Source of the DNA: Rehmannia glutinosa
Taxonomy: Eukaryota > Streptophyta > Magnoliopsida > Lamiales > Orobanchaceae
Length of the DNA stretch: 64,000 nt
Assembly: GCA_016081115.2 (NCBI GenBank)
Contig: CM071930.1
Location: 49,203,335-49,267,334, forward strand
Reading direction: 5' to 3'
The notes under the pieces were generated by a model. That model saw only the letters and a list, made by a program, of their open reading frames with translations, was not told where the DNA came from and did no database searches. Of the stretch, positions 33,081 to 44,541 are shown piece after piece. The position numbers were made by a program, and so were the translations under genes. Within the stretch, counting starts at the first letter, position 1, and each line of letters starts with the position of its first letter.

Positions 33081-34780
33081 ATGTTGATTGGTGGAAAAAT
33101 GTATTTACTAAAAAAACTGAACCACGTTTTCTCCTACTCTAACACGTTTTCCTCAATATATTTTCTTTTAAGTTTTTTTTGCCTAATTTCTCTCTTAACA
33201 TGATATTACACAATTCTTTTTTTTTTTTTTTGAGGGGGATATTACACATTTCTTAATAACATATAAGTATGTTTTATTCGAATAATACGATATTTCTTTC
33301 TAATTAACCCAAGATCAATTAAACGGTTTTTCTCTTGTTCTCTCCACTTTCGACCGAGCGAAGTGTTCATCGCTCTGTGAATCTCAGGCCGCCCCTCCCC
33401 CCTTTCAACAAAAGCCAAGGCCACCAGCCGCTGGTAAACCCTAGCCCCCACTTTGTTTATCTAATTGGTTTTCAATCTGAAGATATTTAGCTTGTTGCTC
33501 GTTGTTAATCAAGGGTTCGAAATTGATTTTATCTGATTTTGTGCTCTGGATTTCATTTAGTTCACAAGTTCGAATTTGTTTAATTTGTCTATTTGCTTAA
33601 TTATGCCTAACTAGTTTCTTCTTTGCATTTTTTTTTTGTGGATTTATTAAAGGATGTATTGTTGTTTGTGGAATGAAAATAATCAAATTGTGGAAGAGAA
33701 AACAATGAAAATTACGTATGAGTTGAATTTGTGATAAAATTTTCTCAAAGGTTCGTTGTTTAACATCATCTTCATTTCAGTTCTCTTTCAAGCAGCAATC
33801 GTATGGTCTCCTGTAATGGTTTACTGTATTTTTTTAATCTTATTTTTTTACCATCTTTTCATCTTTCTGTTATTATTTCTGAATTTTACTGTGGATTCCT
33901 TCTCCTAGTTTTTCATTTTAATTTTTTCCGGGGATATTATTAAATACATAAGCTTGATATCCTGCAGTTATGCCTTCAATTGTTTATGTTTGCTGGGGCT
34001 TAAGAATTCATTAAAGAAAAGAGTGACCCATTTTCCATTCATAATGTTAGCAGCAAATTCTAAGTTGATAATAAACTCATGTTTGTCTTCTTGGTGGAAG
34101 ATTTGTGGTTGAGCTATTTTTATTATTGGCATGAAATTTGATTATTACCTTGCAGTAGATTGTAGTAATAAACTTATGTATGTTAATGTGCATAACCCAC
34201 TCTGTGAATCCATTATCCATTTTTTCCATTTGAAATTCATTGGGTCGTAAAAAAGCAGAGCCCTTGATGTTTTAACTAAGTACTTTGAGGATTTTTTATT
34301 GGAGTGGCTGAGGTCCTATTCTCTGTGTTTTCATCGTATATTAAAGGATTTCACTAGTTTAATTTTCGCCGACGAGAAGCCTACTATGAGTTGATTGGTG
34401 AGCTTTTTGTTATGTCTGTGAAATGATATCCAATTAAGATTTCTCTGAAAGAGTAAACAAAAAGAATAATGTTTGTTACAGGTATTTGGGTTTAAGACTT
34501 TTTACTTAGAAAATGACCGTGATCAAAGAATCGGGTTTTCTGATTTCCTGCAAAATCATTCAGATGTATTTTCCTGCATTGACCCTGCTAATCTAATCTA
34601 TATAGTGAATAAAATAATTTTATTTGCAATACCTTTTCAGAAACCAAATGCCACCTAGGCTTGTATACAATCTGAAATTTGATGATTTTGGTTGTGATAC
34701 ACCTATTAAATTGATACAACAATCTTCCCTAATCTCTAGTACAAGTTCTAATAGATGAAAATACTAGGCAATAATAATTG
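33081..34780 (+). other. CACTA H interior, possible captured promoter and 5' UTR
   Basis: 33300-33460 looks like a plant leader: pyrimidine-rich blocks and AAACCCTAG at 33436-33444 on the plus strand, followed by T-rich, intron-like sequence. No ORF is assigned. ACAGGTATTTGGG (34478) and TTTTCAG (34636-34642) look like splice acceptors. Confidence 0.4.
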
Positions 34781-36395
34781 GAGATGTTCTCAAAAGTTCA
34801 TCTGGGGCAGGTTCTGAGTCTTGAATGGTCATCTGGAATGGTAGTAGGGAAATGCATAGGTCGTCTGAACCTCACTCTTAATGGATCTTTTGCTGATATG
34901 ATTTTAATACCCTCTGCTGGTACAACTAGAACTGATACAAATGCTTCTCTGTTTGTATTGTTGAACCCTGGTCATATGCATATTTATGATAGAAGCAGCC
35001 TGTATTCCTTAGACTTGCAGCCCGAAAATGAACTACCTCTCTCTTCTGTAAAACTCCCTGCCTCCATACCAACTATTGATCCTTTGATGACAATGGCTGA
35101 ACTTTTTCATATATATGGAAGTTTGGAGGCCATAGGATCCAAGGTAATATAGTTTCTGTGATACAGGTGCTCTTTATGTCTTAGACTATTTTAATAGTTC
35201 TTCCATTCTCCTGATTCTTAACTGATGAGTTGTGTATCTATGTCTAATCAGATAGCTGCAATGAGTTCAACATTGATATTGCCTAAAATGGCCCTTAACT
35301 GGGGGTATAAGTAACCATGTATCTTTTGGCGAAGAAACCAAGGTCCACAGACTGTATGTAGCAGGCTATCAGGATGGATCAGTTCAAGTATGGGATGCTA
35401 TCCAGTTCGAGTATGGTGAAGAAAATCAGTGACAATACTTGATTTATGCCTCTCCGCGTTGAGATTAGCAGTTGGCAGTGAACGTGGTCTGATTAGAAAA
35501 GTTTTTTATATATTCAGAATGTTAGAAATGAAACATGCTTCAACCGATCTACTTATCATTGTCTTGGTTTGATCTCATGCAGATCCAACTTTACAAACTT
35601 CGTAGCAGCAGCGAAACCAACTTTCATTTTGTTACAGAAACCAAAATCGAAGGTGATTTAAATTGTCTATCGCACTTTCATCTGAAGCCCTTCCATAATA
35701 TTTATGTTATCAGTTGGATACAAGTTGAGACCACATTTTTATGGCCCACAGGCTGCTATGTATAAATATTGTGGTAGCAATGGATGACTTTATATGAGCC
35801 ATCATGGGGTCATGACTAATATTTCATTAAGCAAGAGTGATCTCAAGTATCAACTGCTCTTTTTCTTTGACATTATCCACTTTCTTAGGAATTACAAGTA
35901 ATGGGAGTATATTGTGTTACTTAAGTTCAAAGTTCGACGAATATTAAAAATCTAAATAAGGTATTGGTCCAACAAATTAATTTATATAAATTCATAAAAG
36001 ATTAAAATTCTTAAGTCCTAGATATTGAAAAATGTTTTTTGTTTTGACATGTTAATATCCGTTAAACTTTTTAGAGAGTGAATTCATGAGTTCTAAGGTT
36101 GGTATTATTATTGGACAACTTGAATTGGATGATAGGAAGTATGCTAAAAGAGCTTCAAAAAAAAAGTATTTGGAAAAAAGGTAATAATTTCACCAAAATC
36201 CTTAAGGCACCATAATGTGGCCATTATGTCTTCCTAATTCAATATTAATCATCATTTTTTGCAGTTCGCATTTCTGTTCAAGTCCAAGGACCTAGCTGTA
36301 CAGCTGTATGCGATCTTCTCAAATCAGGAGTCGAGGCACTGAAATTCACAAACCGCTCCAAACTTCTAGTTGGATATGAATGTTCTCGAGTGAGT
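34781..36395 (+). pseudogene. Captured fragments of a Lgl/tomosyn-like WD40 gene
   Basis: Exon-like pieces on the plus strand in gene order: LSLEWSSGMVVGKCIGRLNL with SLFVLLNPGHMHIYDRSSL (34781-35152); RLYVAGYQDGSVQVWDA (about 35340-35405, after a stop and frameshift); IQLYKLRSSSETNFHFVTE (35582-35655); VQGPSCTAVCDLLKSG with KFTNRSKLLVGYECSRV (36266-36390). They match plant Lgl/tomosyn-type WD40 proteins, which act in exocytosis by binding SNAREs. Intron-like gaps with acceptors (CTCATGCAG before 35581, TTTTTGCAG before 36265) remain, so the copy came from DNA, not mRNA. Stops and missing exons make it non-functional as read. Confidence 0.75.
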
Positions 36396-37430
36396 AATAT
36401 CTTTTTGGTTTCACATAACTTGATGCATAAATTACAGACCACCTTGAGGGCAGTCCTAATTATGCTAATCAACTTAGCCCTGACTGCCCTGTAAATGTTT
36501 TACTTACTGCTTTTTTGGGTTTTACTTAGCCTTGCAGCTATCTTTCTCATTTCTCTAAATGACAATTTATAACAACTTATAAAATCAAGTTTTAAGAATG
36601 TTTTATTCAATTCAATTGCAGTATTTTGTTCTAGTCTTTACCAAGGCAATCTAAATCCCGTTTTCTATACAGAGGGCTTAATCACAAAGAAGCAAAACGT
36701 GAGATAATGACTATTTTTATATCATATGAATAGTTATTTGTTATAAATTCAAACAAGCTATTACGTCACCAAGAACGTTCAAATGAGCAGACAAGTAACA
36801 GAAGGCGGCTTGTAAGATCTGTTTAGTCAATAATACTTGCTGTTAAATGCCAATTTTGTTGATCCTTCTCTTCTCCTTCCTTTTTTATTTGTTTTAAAAT
36901 ATCTCCCGTTTAATTCTCACAGTTATATATAGCTTTGCAAAGATTAAGGTCTGCTCAACAACAACAATGGAGATGCCCATACCTTCCCATACCTTAGATT
37001 TTGATTTCAGAAGCGCTGTCCTCTTTTTTTTTTTATTTTCCTGCTTGTAGATTTCACATTTGTTACTAAATATTACATGGCGGGGTTGGAGGATGTTTTT
37101 GTGTCTGTACCAGCGGGGTCGAAGGATGTTTCAGGATGTGTCTGTTCTATTTCCACTAGCACTCGTTGGATTTTGTTTAAAAACTTTACTAGTAAGGATT
37201 TGCAATGTAAGTTTAAAAATTGGGAACTGTGATGATGTTGCAACATTAAGGCCTTTAAGTACTCGTCTGTATAGCCACATTTTGGCCTTTACGTATACTC
37301 GTTGTGCACATTTTGAGTGGATGGCTTAATGCATGTTATATTTGTTAATTTCGATTGTAATTAATTGTTGGTTGATTTAGAAGGGTGAGTATACTATTGT
37401 CGTTAATTAGAGGGGTGAAAAAACAAAATA
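36396..37430. other. CACTA H interior without recognised gene
   Basis: AT-rich, with one short open stretch (37060-37329) of no recognisable family. Possibly intron or 3' flank of the captured gene. Confidence 0.35.
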
Positions 37431-37439
37431 TTGATGGGC

Positions 37440-37880
37440 AAAACGAAATCAGTTTAAAAAACAAACATCGGTTATGCAGTGGTGTGTTAAAAGTAACGAC
37501 AACGATTATTCTGATATAGACATCGGTTTTGAAATTGATGTCATTTCGTAACTAACTAAACCAAAACAACAACACTTGTAAGCCGTTGTGTTTTTAAAAA
37601 TCAACATCGGTGTTTAACCGATGTTAAAAAATGATGTTGTACGAAACGACGTCGGTCAAACACCGTTGTTAAATAGCCTGCACATTAACAACAGGGGCTT
37701 TAACATCGCTTATATTTCTTGATACACATCGTTTAGTCACCGGTGTTGTTTCACTTATTGACATCGGTGGAAAACCGATGTTGAAAACCCCCCTTTAACG
37801 TAGGGGTTGCAACATCGATTTTTTTCTTCATTAGACATCGGTTCTATTCGCATTTAACCGATGTCTATTCGCATTTTTCT
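37440..37880. repeat. Right subterminal repeats of CACTA H
   Basis: At least ten ACATCGGT/ACCGATGT-like words in both orientations, several as inverted pairs (TCGGTGTTTAACCGA; ACATCGGTGGAAAACCGATGT). Confidence 0.85.
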
Positions 37881-38896
37881 TGTAGTGGTGAGGCCAGTAT
37901 TGGATACTGTCGTCGTAAGACGAAATCATGTCATATACAAAATGCTTACGATTCCTGCGATCGTCCCTAAGATACAACGACTTTACTGTTTCCACTTAGC
38001 AGCACTTGCAAAAGTCGATACTACAGCGAACTTAAAGTGTATAAGGCTTTCAAGCTTTTGAAAGGAATGATTTCAATATGTTATAATGCAATGACTCGAT
38101 TTTAGGCTTATAATTTAGTGTCACATTTCATCTGCAGGGGCCTTGTATTTATAGACATCACGGTGTCTGATGGAAAGGATATGTCTTTTGGATCGAAAAG
38201 ACATGTCTACAGCCAAAAAATTCACCTGGTTGCTCGAACAGGTGCATCAGTTCAAAGGTGCGTGTCCGTGCACACTGCGCGAGCGGTAATTTTCGCTCAC
38301 TGGCCGCGGTGTGCGCGCGCGCACGCTGGCCTCGCGGCGCGTGGTGCGCGGAGTTGGAATTAATTAATTAAAAAATAATTAATTAATATTTTAAAAAGGT
38401 TTTAAATAAATTTGGTCCAAAAAGTATAAGAGCCTTGAAGCCTTTGCCCAAGTCCACGGCCCGGACCCGACCCGGGCCGAGCCAGTCGGGGGGCGGCGGC
38501 GGCGGCGCGCGCGCGCATTGTTTTGAACCAAACCCACAAGCATGTAGTCCTTACCCCTTTAAAAACTTTGGTGCCCCAAGGGCCCAAACCCAATTTTCCA
38601 ACTTGGAATTTATAAAAAGAGCATACTTTGGCTTTTTCTCCTATGTGGGATGGAGCTTTTCTCCTTCCCCACAATTTTCATTTTCCATATCAATTTCTAG
38701 TTTTAAGTGGCTAACTTGTAGCATTAATTTCTCATTCACCCGAAATTGGTTTTGAGAAATTCCAAATGGCAATCTCATCTACTCACTTAGTAGAATTTTA
38801 ACATATAATTTAATTCCATTTTTTCACCAATAGAAACCACTTAAATATTTGGTCATAATTGGGTCAACACCCAATTTCTCAACCAAAATTCCAACA

Positions 38897-38910
38897 ATCC
38901 CCTACATGAA
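38897..38910 (-). other. Polypurine tract of element G
   Basis: The minus strand reads CATGTAGGGGAT directly before the 3' LTR start TGTTGGAATTTTG. Confidence 0.75.
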
Positions 38911-39440
38911 TGAAATTAATGCATGCGTGTATGCAAATTCGCTTGAAAGTCTCGGCGAACTGTTATTGTATCTGGATAGGTAGCTTGTGGCTTTGAACAT
39001 TCCTTAGTAAAATACTATCGGATTTACTAGCTGCTTAGTGACGCGATGTCTTGAACTACTCAGCCATTTGTGTAAACCAAGACAACAATACTTACACAAT
39101 AACAATTCTAACACTTATTGTTCTCACGTTGTGTCCATTTTGGCCCTGGACCATATCTTAGATTCACAAGTATTTTTTTGAAGCGGCCATTACTTCTCAC
39201 TTATATAGGTGATCTCCTATTGAAGTGTAATCTCTCCATACTCCACCTTTCGGTATAGGAATCAATAAAAGTCTTAAACTTAACCTCACCACATTCAGCA
39301 GGTTTCTATTTCACTTAGAAATTCCGGGAATGAGCTAACACATTTTCCAAGTAGTTGAACATTCATAACTTAGTTGTCCCATTGAACCAAGATCTTAGGA
39401 TCTCCAATTCACAAGATTGGGTTACTGCTGTGAACATTCT

Positions 39441-39686
39441 TTATTTTATGAATTTTAAACCCATTCTCCTTAACAATTTATACAACTGATCTTGATTTAT
39501 ATCTTTTGTAAGCGGATCCGCAAGGTTTTCCTTTGACTTCACGTAGTCAACCGAAATAACCTCATTCGAAATCAACTGTCTAATGGTATTGTGTCTTCGA
39601 CGAATATGTCTAGACTTACCTCTTTTCTTTGCAAGAAAAGACACCTTTAAGTACATTATTTCTTGATTTAATGATCGTACCATCAT
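39441..39686 (-). pseudogene. pol: Copia RNase H C-terminal piece of element G
   Basis: The minus strand encodes RHIRRRHNTIRQLISNEVIS and VDYVKSKENLADPLTKDI, the conserved end of copia RNase H (the ADPLTK motif). The upstream part of pol is absent, with gag sequence only about 470 bp away: a large internal deletion. Confidence 0.85.
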
Positions 39687-40157
39687 TTATATCATGAATG
39701 CTGAATTTATTTCCTTGGGTGCTTCTACTTTAACCAAAGCACCTCTACACTTCAAGGTATTATCCTTTATGTGGGTTGCTAAAGTAAAGCTTCCCTTTCC
39801 AACTTCTGGTATCCTTGTTCAACACAAGATTATCCAGAACTTTTATAGCTCTCCGCCACTTTTATTTTATTTGTTAGAATTTTGTCCCAATAATCCAGTT
39901 AGAATCTCGTTCTAAGAGGTTTCAGACATTAGTTCCAACAACTCCATTAAAACCTTTTACAGGATGTGTATCTATGTTGTTATCACATCTTCAGTAACAC
40001 TTCGGATTTAACTTGTTACTGTGTCTGCCTCTAGTGTAATAACACTTTGGGTAACACTTCATGCAATTGTGGTTTTAGTGTTACAACACTTTTGGCAACA
40101 CCTTTTGTTACATTTAAAAATACATCAGAAGCTCCCCTTGTGTTCCATAAAGTGTGG
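39687..40157. other. Deletion-junction region of element G
   Basis: Between the RNase H piece and gag. A minus-strand segment (VGKGSFTLATHIKDNTLKCR) may be a remnant of the protease region; stops are frequent and the exact junction is not determined. Confidence 0.35.
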
Positions 40158-40804
40158 TCACACCCTCACAATTGTCGATTTCCAATTGGAATCGCGGTTG
40201 TTTTCCTCAATCCGAAGTCGAACTATCAAATCCTTAAGCCCTATTTCTTTCTTCTTGTGCTTGAGGTAGTTCTTAAAATCTTTCCAAGATGGCGGTAATT
40301 TCTCGATAATCATAGCCACTTGGAACGACTCCTCAGAATCATCCTTCAGACAACAAGTCATTAAGTATGATCTAAATTTCTTGCACTTGGCTGATCACCA
40401 TTTTGGTGTCAACCATCTTGTAATCCAGTAATTTGCCGACAACAAATTTCTTTGTGTCGGCATCTTCTGTTTTATACTTTTTCACCAAAGAGTCCCACAA
40501 CTCTTTGGACGTTTTGAATGAACTGTAGACGTTGTAGAGGGTGTCTACCAGCCCGTTCCAACATTGTTCCAACAGAGAAAATCGTTGTTATGCCAAGCAT
40601 CCACACTGATTCTCCTTTGGTTGTTGGATTCTTCATCGCCAACTGTAGGGGGTCCTCCTTCAAGAAACGGGACAGACCCAATGTAGTGAGATAGAAAAGC
40701 ATTTTTTGTTGCCATAGTTTGAAGTCAACACCGGAGAACTTCGCCGGTTTTTTGCTGTAAGCATGAGCAGCAACCATCGGAGTGAATGAAATGGATGCCA
40801 TCAT
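40158..40804 (-). pseudogene. gag: Copia Gag N-terminal half of element G
   Basis: Starts MMASISFTPMVAAHAYSKKP at 40804, then KFSGVDFKLWQQKMLFYLTT, a copia gag opening. Frame changes lead through SKELWDSLVKKYKTEDADTK (40372-40572) and FQVAMIIEKLPPSWKDFKNY (40158-40361), the second half of the UBN2-type capsid domain. The zinc knuckle is not present. Confidence 0.82.
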
Positions 40805-40837
40805 CTTGGAAACACCAGAAATATTTCGTCGTCCAAT

Positions 40838-41909
40838 TGTTGTTTGGGTGGTTTACTGTTTACAAAAAAATAGCTAAAAAGTGTTTAGAGAAAACTGGAC
40901 AAGATTTTAAGTCGAGGCCAGTATTGGATACTGTCTTCGCAAGATGAAATCGCCTCATATACAAAGTGCTTACGGTTCCGGTGATCGACCTAAGATACAA
41001 CGACTTTACTGTTTCGACTTAGCAGTAGTTGCAAAAGTCGAAACTACAGCGAACTTAAAGTGTATAAGGCTTTCAAGCTTTTGAAGGAAATGATTTCAAT
41101 GTGTTGTAATGCAATGACTCGATTTTAGACTTATAATTTTGTGTCACATTTCATCTGCAGGGGCCTTGTATTTATAGGCATCAAGGTGTCTGATAGAAAG
41201 TATATGTCTTTTGGATCGAAAAGACATGTCTACAATCAAAAAAACACCTAGTTGCTCGAACAGGTACATCAGTTCACACATGCGCGTCCGCGTACACCTA
41301 CGCACGTGATAATTCTCGCTCATTGTCCACGGTGCGCGATGCCCACTGGTGCGCGCTCGCACACCACCCACCTAGTTGGAATTAATTAATAAAAAAAAGG
41401 TTTTAAATAAATTTGGTCCAAAAAGTATAAAGGCTTTGAAGCACAAGCCCACGCACAGTCCACGACCGGACTCGGGCAGGCCGGCCGAGTGAGCCGGGCG
41501 GTCGGTCGGTGGCGGCGGGCGGACGCTGACGCGCGTGTGTGTGTTTTGAACCAAACTCATAAGCATGTAAGTCCTCACCCCTTTAAAAACTTTGGTGCCC
41601 AAGGGCCCAAATCCAATTGTCTAATTTATAAATAGAGCATACTTTGGCTTTTCCTCCTATGTGAGATGGAGTTTTTCTCTTTTCCCACATTTTCCATTTT
41701 TCATACCAATTTCTAGTTTTAAGTGGCTAACTTCTAGCATTAATTTCTCATTCACCCGGAATTGGTTTTGGGAAATTCTAAATGCAATCTCATCTACTCA
41801 CTTAGTAGATTTTAATATATAATTTTATTTTATTTTCAACCAATGGAAACCACTTAAATATTTGGTCAAAATTGGGTCAACATTCAATTTCTCAACCAAA
41901 ATTTCAACA
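40838..41909 (-). repeat. 5' LTR of element G
   Basis: TG at 40838 and CA at 41909; intact length 1072 bp. TATA box on the minus strand near 41168-41176. Carries the unoccupied CACTA site at about 40911. A standard tRNA-Met primer site is not visible next to it. Confidence 0.88.
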
Positions 41910-41954
41910 AATAATAACATAAATTGATCAAAAACAAAATAGCAAAAACAAGTT

Positions 41955-43468
41955 GATTTTGAAAGCTAGGGTTTCGAAATTTCTCTCTCTAAAAATATGC
42001 TCTCTTCTCTCTCTTACTCCCGACTTGCCATCGACTTTTGATATTGAGGATTGGTTTTTCGCCCGGCTTTTCCAGCCTTTTACATGACAACAATCTCTTC
42101 CCGGAAATTTCTTCAACTCGTTCACATGGTACTTTGACTTCTATGGAAGGGGGCGTCTCCCTTGTGTTTCCATCGCCCAAGGAGTTGCAGCCCTCTCCGT
42201 TGGTGGTTAACATGACCATGGTCCCTCCAAAAGTTATTACAACTTCTCCACAAGTGGTCCCCTCCCCAGCGACCTCCCTCTTAATGTCTTCCCTTCCCAT
42301 GATGGTCCACTCCTCAACGACCACCATGGGGAATGCGTCAAGATTCCAACTTTTGTGGTGGGGCATTTTGTTCGCGTTTTAGTCAAACTTGGTTTATATA
42401 ATCCTCTTCTGGATATGGTGGAATGGGTGGGACACTGTTATTTTGTTTCACTTAGTTATGAAAATTTGGTGGAATTTTGTGTCAACAGTCGCATAGTTGG
42501 GCACCATATCAAAAACTATCGTCAGGTCAAATCTAAAGAGGTACAATAGAAGGATAACGTTGGGCGCAAGGGAAAAATTCCAGTTCGTGGATGTTCCGGC
42601 TACTAAGGGGAAGAAGGTTGAATCTGAAACTTGGGTGCAAGTAATGAGACGACAAGGTTGTGTTTTGGAGAGTGAACCTTCTTCTTCACGAGTTCATACT
42701 AAGAATTATTTTGATGTTCTGGGTGGTGATTCGGATGATGTGGCATGTGATAATACGAATTTGGAGCACAAATCTGATAATGAGAATCAGATTATGGCTT
42801 CGAAAGATAATACTTGCAACACATACAGAGCCATGGTTCCTTATCAACCGCAACAATTGGTGATTGCAACAATATGGATGAACAGGGACAGACTAATTTG
42901 CAACATGCAATGGAAAGGGTTTCTAATAGCCTACCTCTTAATGATTATGTCCTTAGCTCTATTGATCCTCCTGAGAGGTTCAAGGCTATGGCCGCTGCTG
43001 CCCGGAAACGTTGGTTATATATGGTAGATGAAAAAGATCAATTTCATACAGACAAATTGGAAGCTTTAAAGAATAAGTTTGGCGACTATTCAACTACTCT
43101 GATTGTCTTTCACTCAGGTGATTCTTCAAAAGCTATGAAGACTCTGACAATTGTGGCTCGAGGATCCTGGGCCGACATTCCACATGATACATCAGACCAT
43201 TATGATGATACTCAAGCACGTGCAAAAAGAACACTTGCCGATGTCATTCGAAAATCCTCTAGAAATAGACGTCCATTGTTTAGATTGCGATTTTAAGTTA
43301 TTTTTCTTGTTTCTTTTATGGGGTACTCTTTTTCCTATCAAAGGTTTGTCCCACTGAGTTATACTTTGATAGGTTTTAAGGAGACCCCTATTTTAAAGCT
43401 AGCTGCTTGGATTGTAAGCAGTGCACTATATTTTTCTTTTTAATAATATTTCGCATTTATTCAAAAAA
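41955..43468 (+). mobile_element. Short LINE-derived insertion, about 1.5 kb
   Basis: Flanked by a 19-bp duplication AAAATAGCAAAAACAAGTT (41936-41954) and the same with one change (43469-43487). Ends in TTATTC plus an A run, the usual plant L1 tail. Starts with a CTAGGGTTTC/CTCTCTCT leader. Contains only an ORF1-like coding region, with no endonuclease or reverse transcriptase. It lies 26 bp beyond the LTR of element G. Confidence 0.82.
42038..43296 (+). pseudogene. LINE ORF1-like (DUF4283 / CCHC) coding remnant
   Basis: A Ser/Pro-rich part (42038-42340) is followed, in shifted frames, by VVGHFVRVLVKLGLYNPLLD, HCYFVSLSYENLVEFC and VGHHIKNYRQ (42330-42530), the second half of the DUF4283 plus CCHC unit of plant LINE ORF1. 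The knuckle has lost Cys residues (Ser and Tyr at two positions). The rest (42555-43296) has charged segments without a recognised domain, ending RRPLFRLRF. At least two frame changes. Confidence 0.6.
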
Positions 43469-43487
43469 AAAATAGCGAAAACAAGTT

Positions 43488-43698
43488 TTGTTTATGACCT
43501 TTTCATTTTCTTTTTTCGATTATGCCTACCTCTTGTGGCAATGTACAACAACAATTGAAACTTTCTCTAAGCCTCCACATCAGTTCTTAAAGTGACTTGA
43601 GTTTAAATATTATGAGCGATGAGATAATATGGCTCAACAATAGAGAATCGTAAAAATAAAAATAAGAATAACTATATGAGGCTCAATAGGTAATATTC
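43488..43698. other. Intergenic
   Basis: No feature seen apart from the TTC target duplication at its right edge. Confidence 0.4.
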
Positions 43699-43701
43699 TT
43701 C

Positions 43702-44538
43702 TACTATAAAAGATTGTGTTTAATGACACTAAATTTTTTCACTTAGTGGTGCTTATTAGTGTCATAAGGTACATTACCTATCCTTTTGAAAACATCATGA
43801 GTTGGATTGTTAAATTTAATGTCCAAAAATATTTATGACACAGATCTATGTTTAGGTAAAACTCATTTCCCGATGTTTTTTTTATAACGTCATTACATTG
43901 TGACGCTATTTTCTTTCACAACAACTGAAAATTTACTATACTTTTTAATGAAATTTCGATGATGCTAAAAGCATTGTTGAATTTAGGGATGCTATTAAGA
44001 GTCTTTAAAGTCGTGATACTTTTGAAATTAGTATTATTAAAGTTGTGGCATGTTTTATGTTTCTAGGTTTTACAAATTTATTACACATCAATTTATTGTT
44101 GATTTTTTAAAAATTCAAACTTAATATTTAATTTATTTTGATTATATTTATTGTTGGTCAATTATACACCACATGACCACTATTAATTAACTCTCATTAT
44201 CCTTCTCTACACTTCTATCTTTCAATGTGGGAGTGATATTTTAATTTTTTTACTTTGTGACGCTTTTTACTAAGTGTCATCAATTTAGTGACACAAACAA
44301 TAAAAGCGTAAGTAAATTCTGAAAATTTGGTGACAAATACAAAAATGCGTAAGTGAAATAGAGTGTCTTCAATTTTATGATAATTTTTTCTAAGCTCGCG
44401 TTATTATTTTATAGACTCAAATAATATCCTATAAATATATAGTGACACTGTAAAAAAGGAAGTGATTTTATTAAGAAAACGATGTTTTTTGGTAGCGTCA
44501 TTAAATTAGTGTTGTGATAGACCCTTTTTCTTGTAGTG
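43702..44538. mobile_element. Small non-autonomous CACTA derivative, 837 bp
   Basis: The right end TTTTTCTTGTAGTG (44525-44538) is a clean CACTA terminus. The left end TACTATAAAAGA (43702) is a decayed match. TTC is duplicated at 43699-43701 and 44539-44541. Subterminal words GTGACGCT, AGTGTCAT and AATGACAC recur at both ends. Non-coding. Its subterminal motif differs from that of element H, so it belongs to another family. Confidence 0.7.
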
Positions 44539-44541
44539 TTC

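Larger units (their letters stand above)
32859..37887. mobile_element. Element H: CACTA transposon, about 5.0 kb, carrying host gene pieces
   Basis: The right end reads CTTGTAGTG (reverse complement CACTACAAGAAAAATGCG) and the left end TACTACAAGAAAAATAC, one base off CACTA. Both ends carry many subterminal copies of ACATCGGT/ACCGATGT in both orientations. The second LTR of G has the same site unoccupied at about 40911, which proves the insertion. The 3-bp duplication is degraded (GTG on the right; GT with a lost base on the left). No TNPA/TNPD transposase is recognisable, so it is non-autonomous. Confidence 0.9.
32785..38896 (-). repeat. 3' LTR of element G, split by CACTA element H
   Basis: The two parts (32785-32858 and 37888-38896) together match 40838-41909. 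TATA box on the minus strand near 38148-38156 (TCTATAAATAC). A very CG-rich block at 38280-38520 with alternating GC runs, more eroded to TG/CA in the other LTR. Confidence 0.88.
32785..41909 (-). mobile_element. Element G: internally deleted Ty1/copia with a CACTA element in its left LTR
   Basis: LTRs: 32785-38896 (interrupted) and 40838-41909. Perfect target duplication AATAA at 32780-32784 and 41910-41914. The interior (38897-40837) has only gag and a piece of RNase H, so most of pol is deleted. Orientation is minus, from the polypurine tract next to the left LTR and the coding strand. The first base pair of the left LTR is TA instead of TG. Confidence 0.9.

Noticed and set aside
34473..36395. 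Functional host tomosyn gene
   Set aside because: Stops, a frameshift and missing exons, and the whole block lies between CACTA ends with an empty site in the partner LTR.
38118..38755. GC-rich ORFs in the LTR of element G
   Set aside because: Poly-Gly/Ala/Arg runs from alternating GC sequence, not kept in the partner LTR.
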